Shown: positions 1 through 8,622, counted from the first letter of the stretch. The stretch is 64,000 bases of DNA from JBGRQA01 sp041725895 (GCA_041725895.1 JBGRQA010000019.1:48965-112964); one strand, 5' to 3'. Program-made: numbers and translations. The notes: generated by a model from the letters alone, not told the origin.

Positions 1-3000
1 GATGGCAAACAAATTGCCTTCGCTTCCGACCGCTTCGGAAACTTCGACATCTACACCATGTCGGCCGAAGGAGGTCCTGCCCGTCGAATCACCACCTTTT
101 CGGGCAACGAAATCCCCAACAGCTTCAACCCCGACGGGAAAGAGATTCTGTTCTCTGCCCACATCATGGATGACGTAAACAACGTGCAATTTCCTTCAGG
201 GGTACTAACAGAACTGTACAGTGTTTCCATTGAAGGAGGCCGTCCAAAGCAGGTTTTGACCACACCAGCCGTTCACGGGGTTTTCGACAAGAATCAGAAG
301 CACATTCTTTACGAAGATCGTGTGGGCTACGAGGATTACTGGAGAAAGCACCACACCTCCTCCACCACCCGCGACATTTGGATCTACGACGTAGATAGCC
401 GGGAGCACAAAAAAATCTCAGCTTTCGAAGGCGAAGACCTCTTCCCTGTATACAATGCCGATCAATCCCGCGTACTCTATGTTACCGAGCAATTCGGCGA
501 TGCCAACGTGTGTATGGTCAACCCCCAATCTCCCGACAAAGTGGAGCAGATCACTTTCCACAAAAAGCATCCGGTGCGATTCTTAACCATCGATAGCAAG
601 GACAAGATCTGCTACGGTTTCAACGGAGAGATCTTCACCAAAGAAAAAGGTCAGGAACCTCAAAAGGTGAACATCACCTTGAGAGCTGATGTGACCCAAA
701 ATCCAAAAGATTTCATGTCATTAAGATCAGGGGCTACCGAAATGGAAGTTTCACCCAACGGCAAAGAGATCGCCTTTATCCTGCGCGGTGAAGTATTCGT
801 AACCTCTGTGGATTATTCCACTACCAAAAGAATTACCAACACCCCGGAACAGGAGCGCTCGGTAAGCTGGAGCCCCGATAGCAAATCGGTTCTTTATGCC
901 TCGGAACGCAACAACAGCTGGAACATCTACCAAACCAAAAGAGTTCGCAAGGAAGAAACCAACTTTGCCAACGCAACTCTGCTGAAGGAAGAACCTGTAG
1001 TGGTAACCGACCAAGAAACCTTCCAGCCCACTTTCTCTCCTGACGGCAAAGAGGTGGCCTACCTGGAAAACAGAACCACTCTGAAAGTAATCAACCTGAA
1101 GTCGAAAAAGACCCGCACCATCCTGGATGGCAAGCACAACTACTCCTACGCTGATGGTGACCAGTGGTACCAATGGTCGCCCGATGGCAAATGGTTCCTC
1201 GTTAACTATTTCGGGCACAAACGCTGGTCCGACGAAGTGGGATTGGTTGATGCTCAAGGCAAGCAGAACATCGTTAACCTGACCCAATCGGGATACGAAG
1301 ACAGTCGTCCAAAGTGGATGATGAAAGGGAAAATGATGATTTGGAAATCCAACCGTGAGGGCGTTCAACGCCAGGGCGGCGGCGGTTCCCTGTCCGATAT
1401 CTATGCCCAATTCTTCACAAAGGAAGCATTCGACCGTTTCAAGCTTTCGAAAGAGGAACTGGAATTACTAAAGGCCAAAGAAAAAGAGGAGAAGAAAGCC
1501 AAAGACAAGAAGAAAAAAGAGGATGCTGACAAAAAGAAGAAAGGCAAGAAAAAGGAATCCAAAAAGGACACCCTGGAAACCCTTAAGATTGACCTAAAGA
1601 ACATCCGCGACCGCAAGGTACGTCTTACCCTGCACTCCTCCTACCTGGCAGATGCCATTGTAACCCCCGACGGAGAAAAACTATACTACCTGTGTAAATT
1701 CGAAAAGGGCTACGATTTATGGGAAACCAAACTGCGCGACCGTTCCACCCGCCTGGTTTTGAAACTGAGCGGTTACGGCGGCGGTATCCAGATGGACAAG
1801 GACGGAAAAAACCTGTTCATGTTCTCCGGTGGTCAGATTATTAAAGTAAGTACTGCCGACAACAAGAAGAAAACCATTGCCTACAAGGCCGATTTCTGGT
1901 TGAACAAAGCTGCGGAACGTGACTACATGTTTGAGCATGCCTGGAGACAAACCCGTGACAAATTCTATGTAGAAAACATGCACGGTGTAGACTGGGATGC
2001 CTACAAGAAGAACTACCAGCGTTTTCTGCCTCATATCAACAACAACTATGACTATGCCGAGATGATGAGCGAAATGCTGGGTGAGCTGAACGCCTCCCAC
2101 ACCGGATGTAGCTACTACTCTTCGAGCAAAAATGGTGATAAAACCGCCAGTCTGGGTGTATTCTTCGACGAAAACTACACCGGCAAGGGTCTGCGTATTG
2201 TGGAAGTAATTGCCAAGAGTCCGCTGGACAATAGCGAAACCAAAGTGATACCCGGAACCATTATCGAAAAACTGGATGGTGTGGAAATCACTCCGGAAAT
2301 GGACTACTTCCCGCTGTTGAACCACAAAGCCGGCAAAAAAGTCCTGTTGAGCCTTTACAACCCAAGCACCAAAAAGCGCTGGGAAGAGATTATCAAACCA
2401 ATATCTCAGCGAGGTTTAGGAGAACTCCTGTACAAACGTTGGGTACGCCATAACGAAGAGGAAACCGACCGTCTGTCCAACTCTCGTTTGGGCTATGTCC
2501 ACATCCGCGGTATGAACGGAGCCAGCTACCGTGAAATTTTTGCTAACATTTTGGGCAAATACAACGATCGCGAAGCCTTGATCATCGACACCCGATTCAA
2601 CGGTGGAGGAAACCTGGACGAGCCATTGACCATTTTCTTAACCGGAAAGCAATTCGCCATGAGTGTTCCCCGCGGACAGGAAATTGGAGCTGAGCCATCC
2701 AGTCGTTGGAACAAACCATCGGTAGTACTGATGTGTGAGGCCAACTACTCCGATGCCCATTGCTTCCCATCCAATTACAAATCACTAGAAATTGGAAAAT
2801 TGGTCGGAACCCCTGTTCCCGGAACCTGTACGGCTGTTTGGTGGGAATACCTGCAAGACAATAGCCTTATTTTTGGTATTCCGGAAGTAGGAATGCGCGA
2901 CAACGAAGGCGATCTGATGGAAAACAAGCAATTGTATCCTGATGTGGAAATTTACAACGACTTCACCAAAGCCGCAAAAGGCGAAGATCAGCAGCTGGAA

Positions 3001-3042
3001 AAAACCGTTAGCGTAATGCTGGGCGATTTGGACAAGAATTAG
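1..3042 (+). CDS. Tricorn-type S41 peptidase, copy 1 (5' end outside window)
   Basis: This is a large secreted peptidase of the tricorn/S41 type, which in the family trims oligopeptides to small peptides. The reading frame is open from base 1 and the first visible residues match residues ~80–100 of the copy that starts at 3479, so roughly 80 residues including the signal peptide lie upstream. In order: TolB/WD40-like propeller blades with repeated SPDGK motifs (to ~base 1400), a very Lys-rich linker (~1470–1590), a second propeller, then the core domain. The family catalytic His is in NASHTG (~2098), a PDZ region follows (~2150–2400), and the nucleophile Ser lies in NYSDAH (~2749). Tandem with the next gene. 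Family call is firm; substrate is unknown. Confidence 0.9.
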   Translation, partial: DGKQIAFASDRFGNFDIYTMSAEGGPARRITTFSGNEIPNSFNPDGKEILFSAHIMDDVNNVQFPSGVLTELYSVSIEGGRPKQVLTTPAVHGVFDKNQKHILYEDRVGYEDYWRKHHTSSTTRDIWIYDVDSREHKKISAFEGEDLFPVYNADQSRVLYVTEQFGDANVCMVNPQSPDKVEQITFHKKHPVRFLTIDSKDKICYGFNGEIFTKEKGQEPQKVNITLRADVTQNPKDFMSLRSGATEMEVSPNGKEIAFILRGEVFVTSVDYSTTKRITNTPEQERSVSWSPDSKSVLYASERNNSWNIYQTKRVRKEETNFANATLLKEEPVVVTDQETFQPTFSPDGKEVAYLENRTTLKVINLKSKKTRTILDGKHNYSYADGDQWYQWSPDGKWFLVNYFGHKRWSDEVGLVDAQGKQNIVNLTQSGYEDSRPKWMMKGKMMIWKSNREGVQRQGGGGSLSDIYAQFFTKEAFDRFKLSKEELELLKAKEKEEKKAKDKKKKEDADKKKKGKKKESKKDTLETLKIDLKNIRDRKVRLTLHSSYLADAIVTPDGEKLYYLCKFEKGYDLWETKLRDRSTRLVLKLSGYGGGIQMDKDGKNLFMFSGGQIIKVSTADNKKKTIAYKADFWLNKAAERDYMFEHAWRQTRDKFYVENMHGVDWDAYKKNYQRFLPHINNNYDYAEMMSEMLGELNASHTGCSYYSSSKNGDKTASLGVFFDENYTGKGLRIVEVIAKSPLDNSETKVIPGTIIEKLDGVEITPEMDYFPLLNHKAGKKVLLSLYNPSTKKRWEEIIKPISQRGLGELLYKRWVRHNEEETDRLSNSRLGYVHIRGMNGASYREIFANILGKYNDREALIIDTRFNGGGNLDEPLTIFLTGKQFAMSVPRGQEIGAEPSSRWNKPSVVLMCEANYSDAHCFPSNYKSLEIGKLVGTPVPGTCTAVWWEYLQDNSLIFGIPEVGMRDNEGDLMENKQLYPDVEIYNDFTKAAKGEDQQLEKTVSVMLGDLDKN

Positions 3043-3114
3043 AAACAAGGTGTAAGTAACAAGTAGCTGTAACAGGCAGCCTAAGGCCTGCTACCAAACA
3101 CTTGTAATAAATAG

Positions 3115-3149
3115 GAACAGCCTGTCTCAATGAGGCGGGCTGTTCTTTC
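3115..3149 (+). terminator. Rho-independent terminator after tricorn copy 1
   Basis: An 8-bp stem GAACAGCC/GGCTGTTC closes a loop that can itself pair weakly and is followed by TTTC. It lies about 70 bp after the stop codon. The U-tract is short, so termination may be partial. Confidence 0.6.
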
Positions 3150-3242
3150 AACCAGTAGAATGTTCACTGGGATAGGGAAATTTGCTTCGGGTAAATCAAC
3201 TTTATCCGGAAAATATAGTAAACCATACACTCTGCCATAATG

Positions 3243-3307
3243 CTTATCAACATTCTGTTGATAAGGTGAAAATTTACTGGGATACCAAACAAAAAATCAT
3301 AGTTTTG
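3243..3307 (+). promoter_or_regulatory. Hairpin/operator and promoter candidate ahead of tricorn copy 2
   Basis: Within the 436-bp gap between the two tricorn genes there is a perfect 10-bp inverted repeat CTTATCAACA-ttc-TGTTGATAAG (3243–3265). It is followed by a Bacteroidota-type -7 box TAGTTTTG (3300–3307). No clear TTTG -33 box is seen at the right distance. If this promoter is used, the 5' leader is about 165 nt and the palindrome sits just upstream of the polymerase site, where an activator or repressor could bind. The rest of the gap shows nothing I recognise. Confidence 0.4.
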
Positions 3308-3478
3308 CGAAGAGAGAGTAGCAAGTTTTAATGCAACAAATAAAACACGACTCAACCTTCAATTACTTGAAACTTGCCGCCAGAGGCATGTAACATTATT
3401 CGATAACCGACATAAGAACCCAAGAATCAGAAACAAGAATCAATAAGTAGTAGTTAATTAACCAATAAATAAACAAAC

Positions 3479-6400
3479 ATGAACCTTAAAAGAATCCTAA
3501 CGGGCGCGGCCCTGATGTGTCTGGCACATTTCGGTATGGCCCAGGACAACCCGCTGTGGATGCGTTATCCGGCCATTTCGCCAGATGGACAGAGCATCGC
3601 ATTCAGCTACCAGGGAGATTTGTACAAGGTGGATGCAAAAGGAGGCGAAGCCATTCGTCTGACCTCTCATCCTGCCTACGATTTTCAGGCCGTATGGTCG
3701 CCCGATGGCAAGCAGATTGCCTTCGCATCCGATCGTTTCGGCAATTTCGACATCTACCTGATGTCTGCCGAGGGAGGAAACGCCAAGCGATTGACCACCC
3801 ACTCCGCAAAAGAGCTGCCTTCGTCCTTCACACCCGACGGAAAGCAGATCCTGTTTTCGGCACACATTGCCGATGACGTGAAAAACGCCATGTTCCCAAA
3901 AGCCTACCTGAACGAGCTGTATGCCGTATCGGTAAAAGGGGGACGACCAACACAAATCCTGACCACTCCGGCCGAGGATGCACGCTACAACAAGAACCAA
4001 AGCCAGCTGATCTACATGAACCGTCCCGGCGGTGAAAACATCTGGCGTAAGCACCATACCTCATCCGTTACCCGTGATATTTGGGCACTGGATGTAAAGA
4101 GCGGAAATCACACCAAACTGACCGCCTTCGAGGGGGAAGACCGTCAGCCCGTGTACAGCGCCGATGAGAGTGCCATCTACTTCCTGAGCGAAAAATCAGG
4201 ATCCTATAATGTATGGAAAATGAACAGCAGCAAGCCTGCGGAACTGACTCAGATCACCAATTTTGAGAAAAACCCCGTTCGCTTCCTGTCTGTCGACCAA
4301 AATAACACCATCTGCTTCGGTTTCCGTGGTGAAATCTATACCCAAAAAGCCAATGGGAAAGCAGAGAAGGTGAATATCTCCATCCGCAACGACCATGCAC
4401 CCAATCAGATTGAGTACCTGGCCAAATCAAGCGGAGCCCGGGAAATGGCCGTATCGCCCAATGGCAAGGAAATCGCCTTTGTGGTTCGCGGTGAGGTTTT
4501 CGTAACCTCCGTAGAATATTCCACCACCAAGCGAATCACCAATACTCCTGAGCAGGAGCGCAACGTGGCCTGGAGTCCCGACGGTAAAGCTGTAATCTAC
4601 GCCGGAGAGCGCAACAACAGCTGGAACCTGTACGAAACCCGCATGAAAAACGAGGAGGAGCCCAACTTTGCCAATGCCACTCTACTGGAAGAGAAAACCA
4701 TTCTGGAAACCAAAGACGAAACCTTCAAACCTCAGTATTCTCCTGACGGAAAAGAGGTGGCCTACCTGGCCAACCGAACCGAATTGCGCGTACTGAACCT
4801 GAAGAGCAAGAAGGAACGCGTAATTCTGGACGGCAAATGGAACTACTCCTACACCGACGAAGACATCAGCTTTGACTGGTCGCCCGATGGCAAATGGTTC
4901 CTGATTGACTACAATGCCAAAACCCGCTGGCCCAACTCCGACATTGGCCTGGTAGATGCAGAAGGCAACCAGAAGATTGTAGACCTGACCAACTCGGGCT
5001 ACATCGACGGCAGCGCCAAATGGGTTATGGGCGGAAAAGCCATGATCTGGGGTACCGACCGTCACGGTATGCGTAGCCACGGTAGCTGGGGATCGCAGCA
5101 GGATGTATACGCTCTTTTCTTTACCCAGGAAGCCTACGACAAGTTCAAGATGAGCAAGGAGGAATTCGAGCTGAACAAGGAACTGGAGAAGAACAACAAG
5201 AAGAAAGAGGAGAAAGCCGACGAGAAGAAGGACAAAAAGGAGAAGAAGGACAAGAAGAAGGTGGAGCCACTGGAAATCGACCTTACCGATATCGAAGACC
5301 GCATGGTTCGCTTGACCATCAACTCCTCGAAACTTTCCGACGCCGTAATGACGCCTAAAGGAGACAAGCTGTACTACCTGAGTAGATTCGAGAGCGGTTA
5401 CGACTTGTGGATGCACAACTTCCGCGAGGGCGAAACCAAGAAAGTAATGAAGCTGCGCGGCTATAGCTCCGATTTGCAGATCACCAAAGATGGCAAGTAC
5501 CTCTTCCTGCGTTCCGGAAGCCGCATGAAGCGCATTGCAGTAGCAGGACACAAGAGCAAGAGCATTAGCTACCGTGCCGAGATGCACCTGAACCGTGATG
5601 CCGAACGTGAATACCTGTACGAGCACGCCTGGAGACAGACCAAGGAGAAATTCTACGTGAAAAATATGCACGGGGTAGACTGGGATTACTACAAAAAGGA
5701 GTACCAGCGCTACCTGCCCTATATCAACAACGATCGTGATTTTGCCGATGTGTTGAGCGAACTGCTGGGTGAGCTGAACGCTTCCCACACCGGATCGGGC
5801 TACTGGGGTGACATGCCAAACGAGGACGCCACTGCCAACCTGGGGGTATTCTTCGACCAGAACTACAAGGGCAAAGGCTTGCGCATTGCTGAGATTGTAG
5901 ACAAATCTCCTTTGAAAAAGGCCAAGTCCAAAGCCACCATTGGTTGCATTATCGAGAAGATCGACGGTGTGGAGATTACCGAAAACATGGACTACTTCCC
6001 TCTGTTGAATCACAAGAAAGGGAAAAACACCCTGTTGACCATCTACAACCCGGCTACCAAAAAACGTTGGGACGAGGTAACCAAGCCCATCTCCAGCGGA
6101 ACCATGAGCGAATTACTGTACCAGCGTTGGGTGAAGGAGCGCAGAGCCGAAACCGAACGCCTTTCCGGCGGACGTATTGGCTACGTACACATCCGCGGTA
6201 TGAATGACGGCAGCTTCCGCACCACCTACTCTGAGGTAATGGGCCGCTACTACGATAAGGATGCCATTGTGATTGATACCCGCTACAACGGCGGCGGACA
6301 CTTGCACGAGGACATCGAAGTACTGTTCAGCGGTAAAAAGTATTTGACCCAAAAGCCACGCGGCAAAAAGATCGGCGAACACCCACGCAAGCGCTGGAAG

Positions 6401-6724
6401 AAGCCATCCATCATGCTGATTAGCGAGGGCAACTACTCCAATGCTCACGGTACCCCATGGGTATACAAGCAAATGGGCATTGGCAAACTGGTGGGAATGC
6501 CTGTTCCCGGTACCATGACCTCCGTTTGGTGGGAAAGCCTGATGAACGGATCGATGTATTTCGGAATTCCGCAAATCGGCTACCTGGACAAGGATGGAGA
6601 CTACCTGGAGAACAAGCAGCTGGAGCCCGATTACAAGGTAATGAACCAATACAATGTAATCAGCAAAGGAAACGACGAGCAGCTGAAGAAGGCTGTGGAT
6701 GTTCTTTTGAAAGAGCTGAAATAG
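3479..6724 (+). CDS. Tricorn-type S41 peptidase, copy 2
   Basis: 1081 aa, full length for this family. The start gives a Sec signal peptide (residues 1–22, ending MAQ). Propeller blades with SPDGK/TPDGK repeats fill residues ~30–550 and ~600–700, separated by a Lys/Glu-rich linker (~565–600). The core region carries the family His (NASHTG, ~base 5786), a PDZ-like segment, and the nucleophile region NYSNAH (~6431–6445). The usual NYSD is NYSN here, so the Asp after the Ser is replaced by Asn; copies 1 and 3 keep Asp. Probable periplasmic or surface peptide trimming enzyme. It is GC-richer than most of the window, like copy 1. The Ser is kept, so activity is possible but the Asn substitution may change specificity. 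Confidence 0.92.
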   Translation: MNLKRILTGAALMCLAHFGMAQDNPLWMRYPAISPDGQSIAFSYQGDLYKVDAKGGEAIRLTSHPAYDFQAVWSPDGKQIAFASDRFGNFDIYLMSAEGGNAKRLTTHSAKELPSSFTPDGKQILFSAHIADDVKNAMFPKAYLNELYAVSVKGGRPTQILTTPAEDARYNKNQSQLIYMNRPGGENIWRKHHTSSVTRDIWALDVKSGNHTKLTAFEGEDRQPVYSADESAIYFLSEKSGSYNVWKMNSSKPAELTQITNFEKNPVRFLSVDQNNTICFGFRGEIYTQKANGKAEKVNISIRNDHAPNQIEYLAKSSGAREMAVSPNGKEIAFVVRGEVFVTSVEYSTTKRITNTPEQERNVAWSPDGKAVIYAGERNNSWNLYETRMKNEEEPNFANATLLEEKTILETKDETFKPQYSPDGKEVAYLANRTELRVLNLKSKKERVILDGKWNYSYTDEDISFDWSPDGKWFLIDYNAKTRWPNSDIGLVDAEGNQKIVDLTNSGYIDGSAKWVMGGKAMIWGTDRHGMRSHGSWGSQQDVYALFFTQEAYDKFKMSKEEFELNKELEKNNKKKEEKADEKKDKKEKKDKKKVEPLEIDLTDIEDRMVRLTINSSKLSDAVMTPKGDKLYYLSRFESGYDLWMHNFREGETKKVMKLRGYSSDLQITKDGKYLFLRSGSRMKRIAVAGHKSKSISYRAEMHLNRDAEREYLYEHAWRQTKEKFYVKNMHGVDWDYYKKEYQRYLPYINNDRDFADVLSELLGELNASHTGSGYWGDMPNEDATANLGVFFDQNYKGKGLRIAEIVDKSPLKKAKSKATIGCIIEKIDGVEITENMDYFPLLNHKKGKNTLLTIYNPATKKRWDEVTKPISSGTMSELLYQRWVKERRAETERLSGGRIGYVHIRGMNDGSFRTTYSEVMGRYYDKDAIVIDTRYNGGGHLHEDIEVLFSGKKYLTQKPRGKKIGEHPRKRWKKPSIMLISEGNYSNAHGTPWVYKQMGIGKLVGMPVPGTMTSVWWESLMNGSMYFGIPQIGYLDKDGDYLENKQLEPDYKVMNQYNVISKGNDEQLKKAVDVLLKELK

Positions 6725-6782
6725 TAGCAAAAAGTAAGTGACAAGTGGCAATACTTGCTGCCTGTAGCTTTTAGAATATTGA

Positions 6783-6819
6783 AAAGGGATCCTGACCGGT
6801 GGTTGGGGTTCCTTTTTTT
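6783..6819 (+). terminator. Terminator after tricorn copy 2
   Basis: AAAAGGGATCC pairs with GGGGTTCCTTTT (some G·U pairs) around a 12-nt loop and runs into a T-tract. It lies ~60 bp after the stop. A close relative of this hairpin occurs at 9129–9167 behind a tricorn fossil. Confidence 0.7.
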
Positions 6820-6846
6820 ATTCCATCATTTTGGGGTGTTGAATAG

Positions 6847-6990
6847 GTCAGGATGTATCCTGACCCGACTATTATGTAGGACCAATCTGGATATGATGCA
6901 GCAATTTAATCACCTGTGAAATAGATAGCTCCCACCCGACTCTGAAGGAGTCTAATGTGAGTAGCCATGGGTGAAACCCATGGTTACAAT
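6847..6990. repeat. Composite palindromic repeat, copy A
   Basis: Three hairpins lie in a row: GTCAGGAT/ATCCTGAC (6847–6864), GACTC/GAGTC (6938–6952), and a 12-bp stem around CCATGGGT-gaa-ACCCATGG (6961–6987). The same order recurs in diverged form at 11336–11480. It is noncoding. It resembles REP/BIME-type intergenic elements; no transposase is seen nearby. It fills most of the 315-bp gap between the tricorn gene and the next gene. Confidence 0.7.
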
Positions 6991-7039
6991 GCATACATTT
7001 CATCCGCTTTTCAATTCCTCCTGATAAGCCATAGAGCCA

Positions 7040-7516
7040 TCAGGGAGTCTCAGGCTGATGGACCGGATTACTGGAGTTCCAGATATCTAACGAAAGTTTC
7101 CACTGTCCCTTTTCCTTCGCCCAACTAACAATATACTTCCCCTGATCAAGTATCTCTCCTGCTTCATCGTAGAGCTTAAAACGTCCTTCTTCGATTGCGA
7201 TTGCTCCACACCCTTCAGCCATTACAGTCTTTAAAAGGGCTTTTTTTACCCCCATATTCATAACTGCATCCCAGAATTCCTCAATAGCTTTCTGCCCTTC
7301 CACTACGTCACTATTGGGTGGAAGCAATTTTGCATTACTGGTATAAAGCTTTGCCAGGGCAACTGCATCCCCGTTGTTAAATGCTTCCATAAATCCTTTG
7401 TTGGCTTCTGCAATTTCTTTCGTTACATCAACTGGTCCTGAAGTACAACTGTTGAGTGCAAGACAAACAAGGAAAAAGAAAGCCATTCCCCTGATAAATG
7501 CTGTTTTTGTTTTCAT
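7040..7516 (-). CDS. SnoaL/DUF4440-like lipoprotein
   Basis: 158 aa. The N-terminus is a lipoprotein signal with lipobox LNSC (Cys at ~24), so the mature protein is probably membrane-anchored. The rest has the pattern of the small cone-shaped NTF2-like/DUF4440 fold: an EANKGFMEAFNNGDAVALAKLY helix, PNSDVVEGQKAIEEFW, and a C-terminal strand-rich part ending in WKLSLDIWNSS. Members of this fold are often ligand-binding or isomerase-like, but the function here cannot be assigned. It is transcribed in the same direction as the helical protein at 7888–8622, with the CCACAGC array between them. Confidence 0.75.
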   Translation of the reverse strand: MKTKTAFIRGMAFFFLVCLALNSCTSGPVDVTKEIAEANKGFMEAFNNGDAVALAKLYTSNAKLLPPNSDVVEGQKAIEEFWDAVMNMGVKKALLKTVMAEGCGAIAIEEGRFKLYDEAGEILDQGKYIVSWAKEKGQWKLSLDIWNSSNPVHQPETP

Positions 7517-7613
7517 CTGCTTATATTTTTCTTGTTAAGATCCTCCCCTTGGTTATCGGGAAAAACCGCATTTTGTAATGTTCTCTTAAGTAACTTTCGA
7601 TTCACAAAATAGG

Positions 7614-7639
7614 CCCACCCCAAATGGTCCGGGGTGGGG
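7614..7639 (-). terminator. GC-rich hairpin bounding the CCACAGC array
   Basis: A perfect 8-bp stem, CCCACCCC/GGGGTGGG, with a 9-nt loop. On the minus strand it lies ~40 bp beyond the last array unit and is followed by CCTATTTTG, so a transcript reading through the upstream gene and the array could end here. The U-tract is imperfect; it could also be a boundary structure rather than a terminator. Confidence 0.45.
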
Positions 7640-7679
7640 TTTGTAAAGTGTGTGTTTGCTTTTGATCCCGCAGGTGCTG

Positions 7680-7870
7680 CCACAGGACACTTTGGGTATC
7701 CCACAGCAATTAAAAAGCAGCCACAGCAGAAAATTGCATGGCCACAGCAGTTAAAAACCCGCCACAGCATCCAATCATCCCTCCACAGCAGAAAAAAACC
7801 TTCCACAGCGGTTGATGGGGTAGCCACAGCGGTTCTGAACCCGCCACAGCGGAAAAGTACCCCGCACAGT
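7680..7870. repeat. Phased CCACAGC array, ten units at 20/21-bp steps
   Basis: CCACAGC occurs at 7701, 7721, 7742, 7762, 7783, 7803, 7824 and 7844 without a mismatch, with degenerate end units at 7680 (CCACAGG) and 7864 (GCACAGT). Steps are 21,20,21,20,21,20,21,20,20, a mean of about 20.4 bp, or two helical turns. The 13–14 bp between motifs vary but share a trend: a purine-rich start then A-runs or CCC before the next motif. The period is not a multiple of three, so protein coding does not explain it. The array begins 18 bp beyond the stop of the gene at 7888–8622 and ends ~40 bp before a GC-rich hairpin. It fills most of the 371-bp gap. Repeats and spacers are too short for CRISPR. Confidence 0.9.
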
Positions 7871-7887
7871 CGGGGGTTTCAGAGCTT

Positions 7888-8622
7888 TTAGGCCAATTCT
7901 TCCTGTCTCCGTTTTTGGGTGAGTTTTCGGTTGCGCTCACTGCAATAGTGCTTCAACTTGTCCTCATTCCTCCAGAAAAGGAATTTACCGTACTCGCGAA
8001 TCTCGTCAACCAGTTCCTTAAGGTAGGTATAGGCGCGATCGCGCAATATTTTCGCCTCACAGTTGGTATCCCGGGCCCCGTTCACCTGTGAGAGCAAGCT
8101 GCCCAAACGATCGGAGGTGGTGGCAGCCACGTCCAGTTTGGTCAGGTCAAAATTAATGGCTTGCAAAGGCTCCGGATGCTTGCGCCCAATTTTGGCGTAA
8201 TCATTCAGATCCTGAATCAGGTCGTGGTGTCCACTCCCCTGTGCAATCTCCATTATAGATTTCAACCGCACCTCATCGTTACGGTAGGCAAAACGGAAAT
8301 AATGCTCCAGTTCGGCCTGCATTTCGAAAGCCTGGGGAATTTCTTCCTTCCACTGCTTCTCCACATTTTCCTTTTCATGCTTCTCATCCCTCCAGTCGGA
8401 TTGCGCCTCGCGCAAAGCTCCCACCCGGATGGGGAGTTCTTCAATTTTGGCAATATCCAGTCCTGCGGTTTGCAGTTCTTCCTGGTCTTGCCTGGCCCAG
8501 TGGTACAAATCTTCACCTTCCTGGGCTGCCGTAGTAGCCGGCATGTTCAATTCTTTAATGCGCTCTTTCGGAATGGCCATCAGCTCTTCCAAAACGGCAT
8601 TCAAATCATCTAAATGACCCAT
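7888..8622 (-). CDS. Helical, charged protein of unknown function beside the array
   Basis: 244 aa; I do not recognise the family. There is no signal peptide and no membrane segment, so it is probably cytoplasmic. The sequence is rich in Glu, Lys, Arg and Gln with heptad-like stretches (REAQSDWRDEKHEKENVEKQW, ~residues 70–90) and is predicted by eye to be almost all helix. The C-terminus is basic (SERNRKLTQKRRQEELA), which could contact nucleic acid. Two Trp-centred motifs (LYHWARQDQEEL and LFWRNEDKLKHYCSERN) stand out. The ATG start is followed by a convincing N-terminus; a longer form is not open. Its stop codon is 18 bp from the phased CCACAGC array, so both may lie on one transcript. Function is unknown. 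Confidence 0.75.
   Translation of the reverse strand: MGHLDDLNAVLEELMAIPKERIKELNMPATTAAQEGEDLYHWARQDQEELQTAGLDIAKIEELPIRVGALREAQSDWRDEKHEKENVEKQWKEEIPQAFEMQAELEHYFRFAYRNDEVRLKSIMEIAQGSGHHDLIQDLNDYAKIGRKHPEPLQAINFDLTKLDVAATTSDRLGSLLSQVNGARDTNCEAKILRDRAYTYLKELVDEIREYGKFLFWRNEDKLKHYCSERNRKLTQKRRQEELA

Noticed and set aside
4682..6013. 443-aa antisense ORF inside tricorn copy 2
   Set aside because: It is a shadow produced by GC-rich codon use of the real gene on the other strand; no start signal or family match. Similar antisense frames at 751–1410, 1717–2325, 3497–4057 and 6113–6751 are rejected for the same reason.
7680..7870. CRISPR array
   Set aside because: Repeats of 7 bp and spacers of 13–14 bp are far below CRISPR sizes, and no cas gene is in the window.
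7513..7940. Three overlapping ORFs (both strands) across the CCACAGC array
   Set aside because: The motif step of 20/21 bp shifts frame at each unit, and the translations are low-complexity Cys/Trp or Ser/Gln strings without family resemblance. The array explains them as chance open frames.
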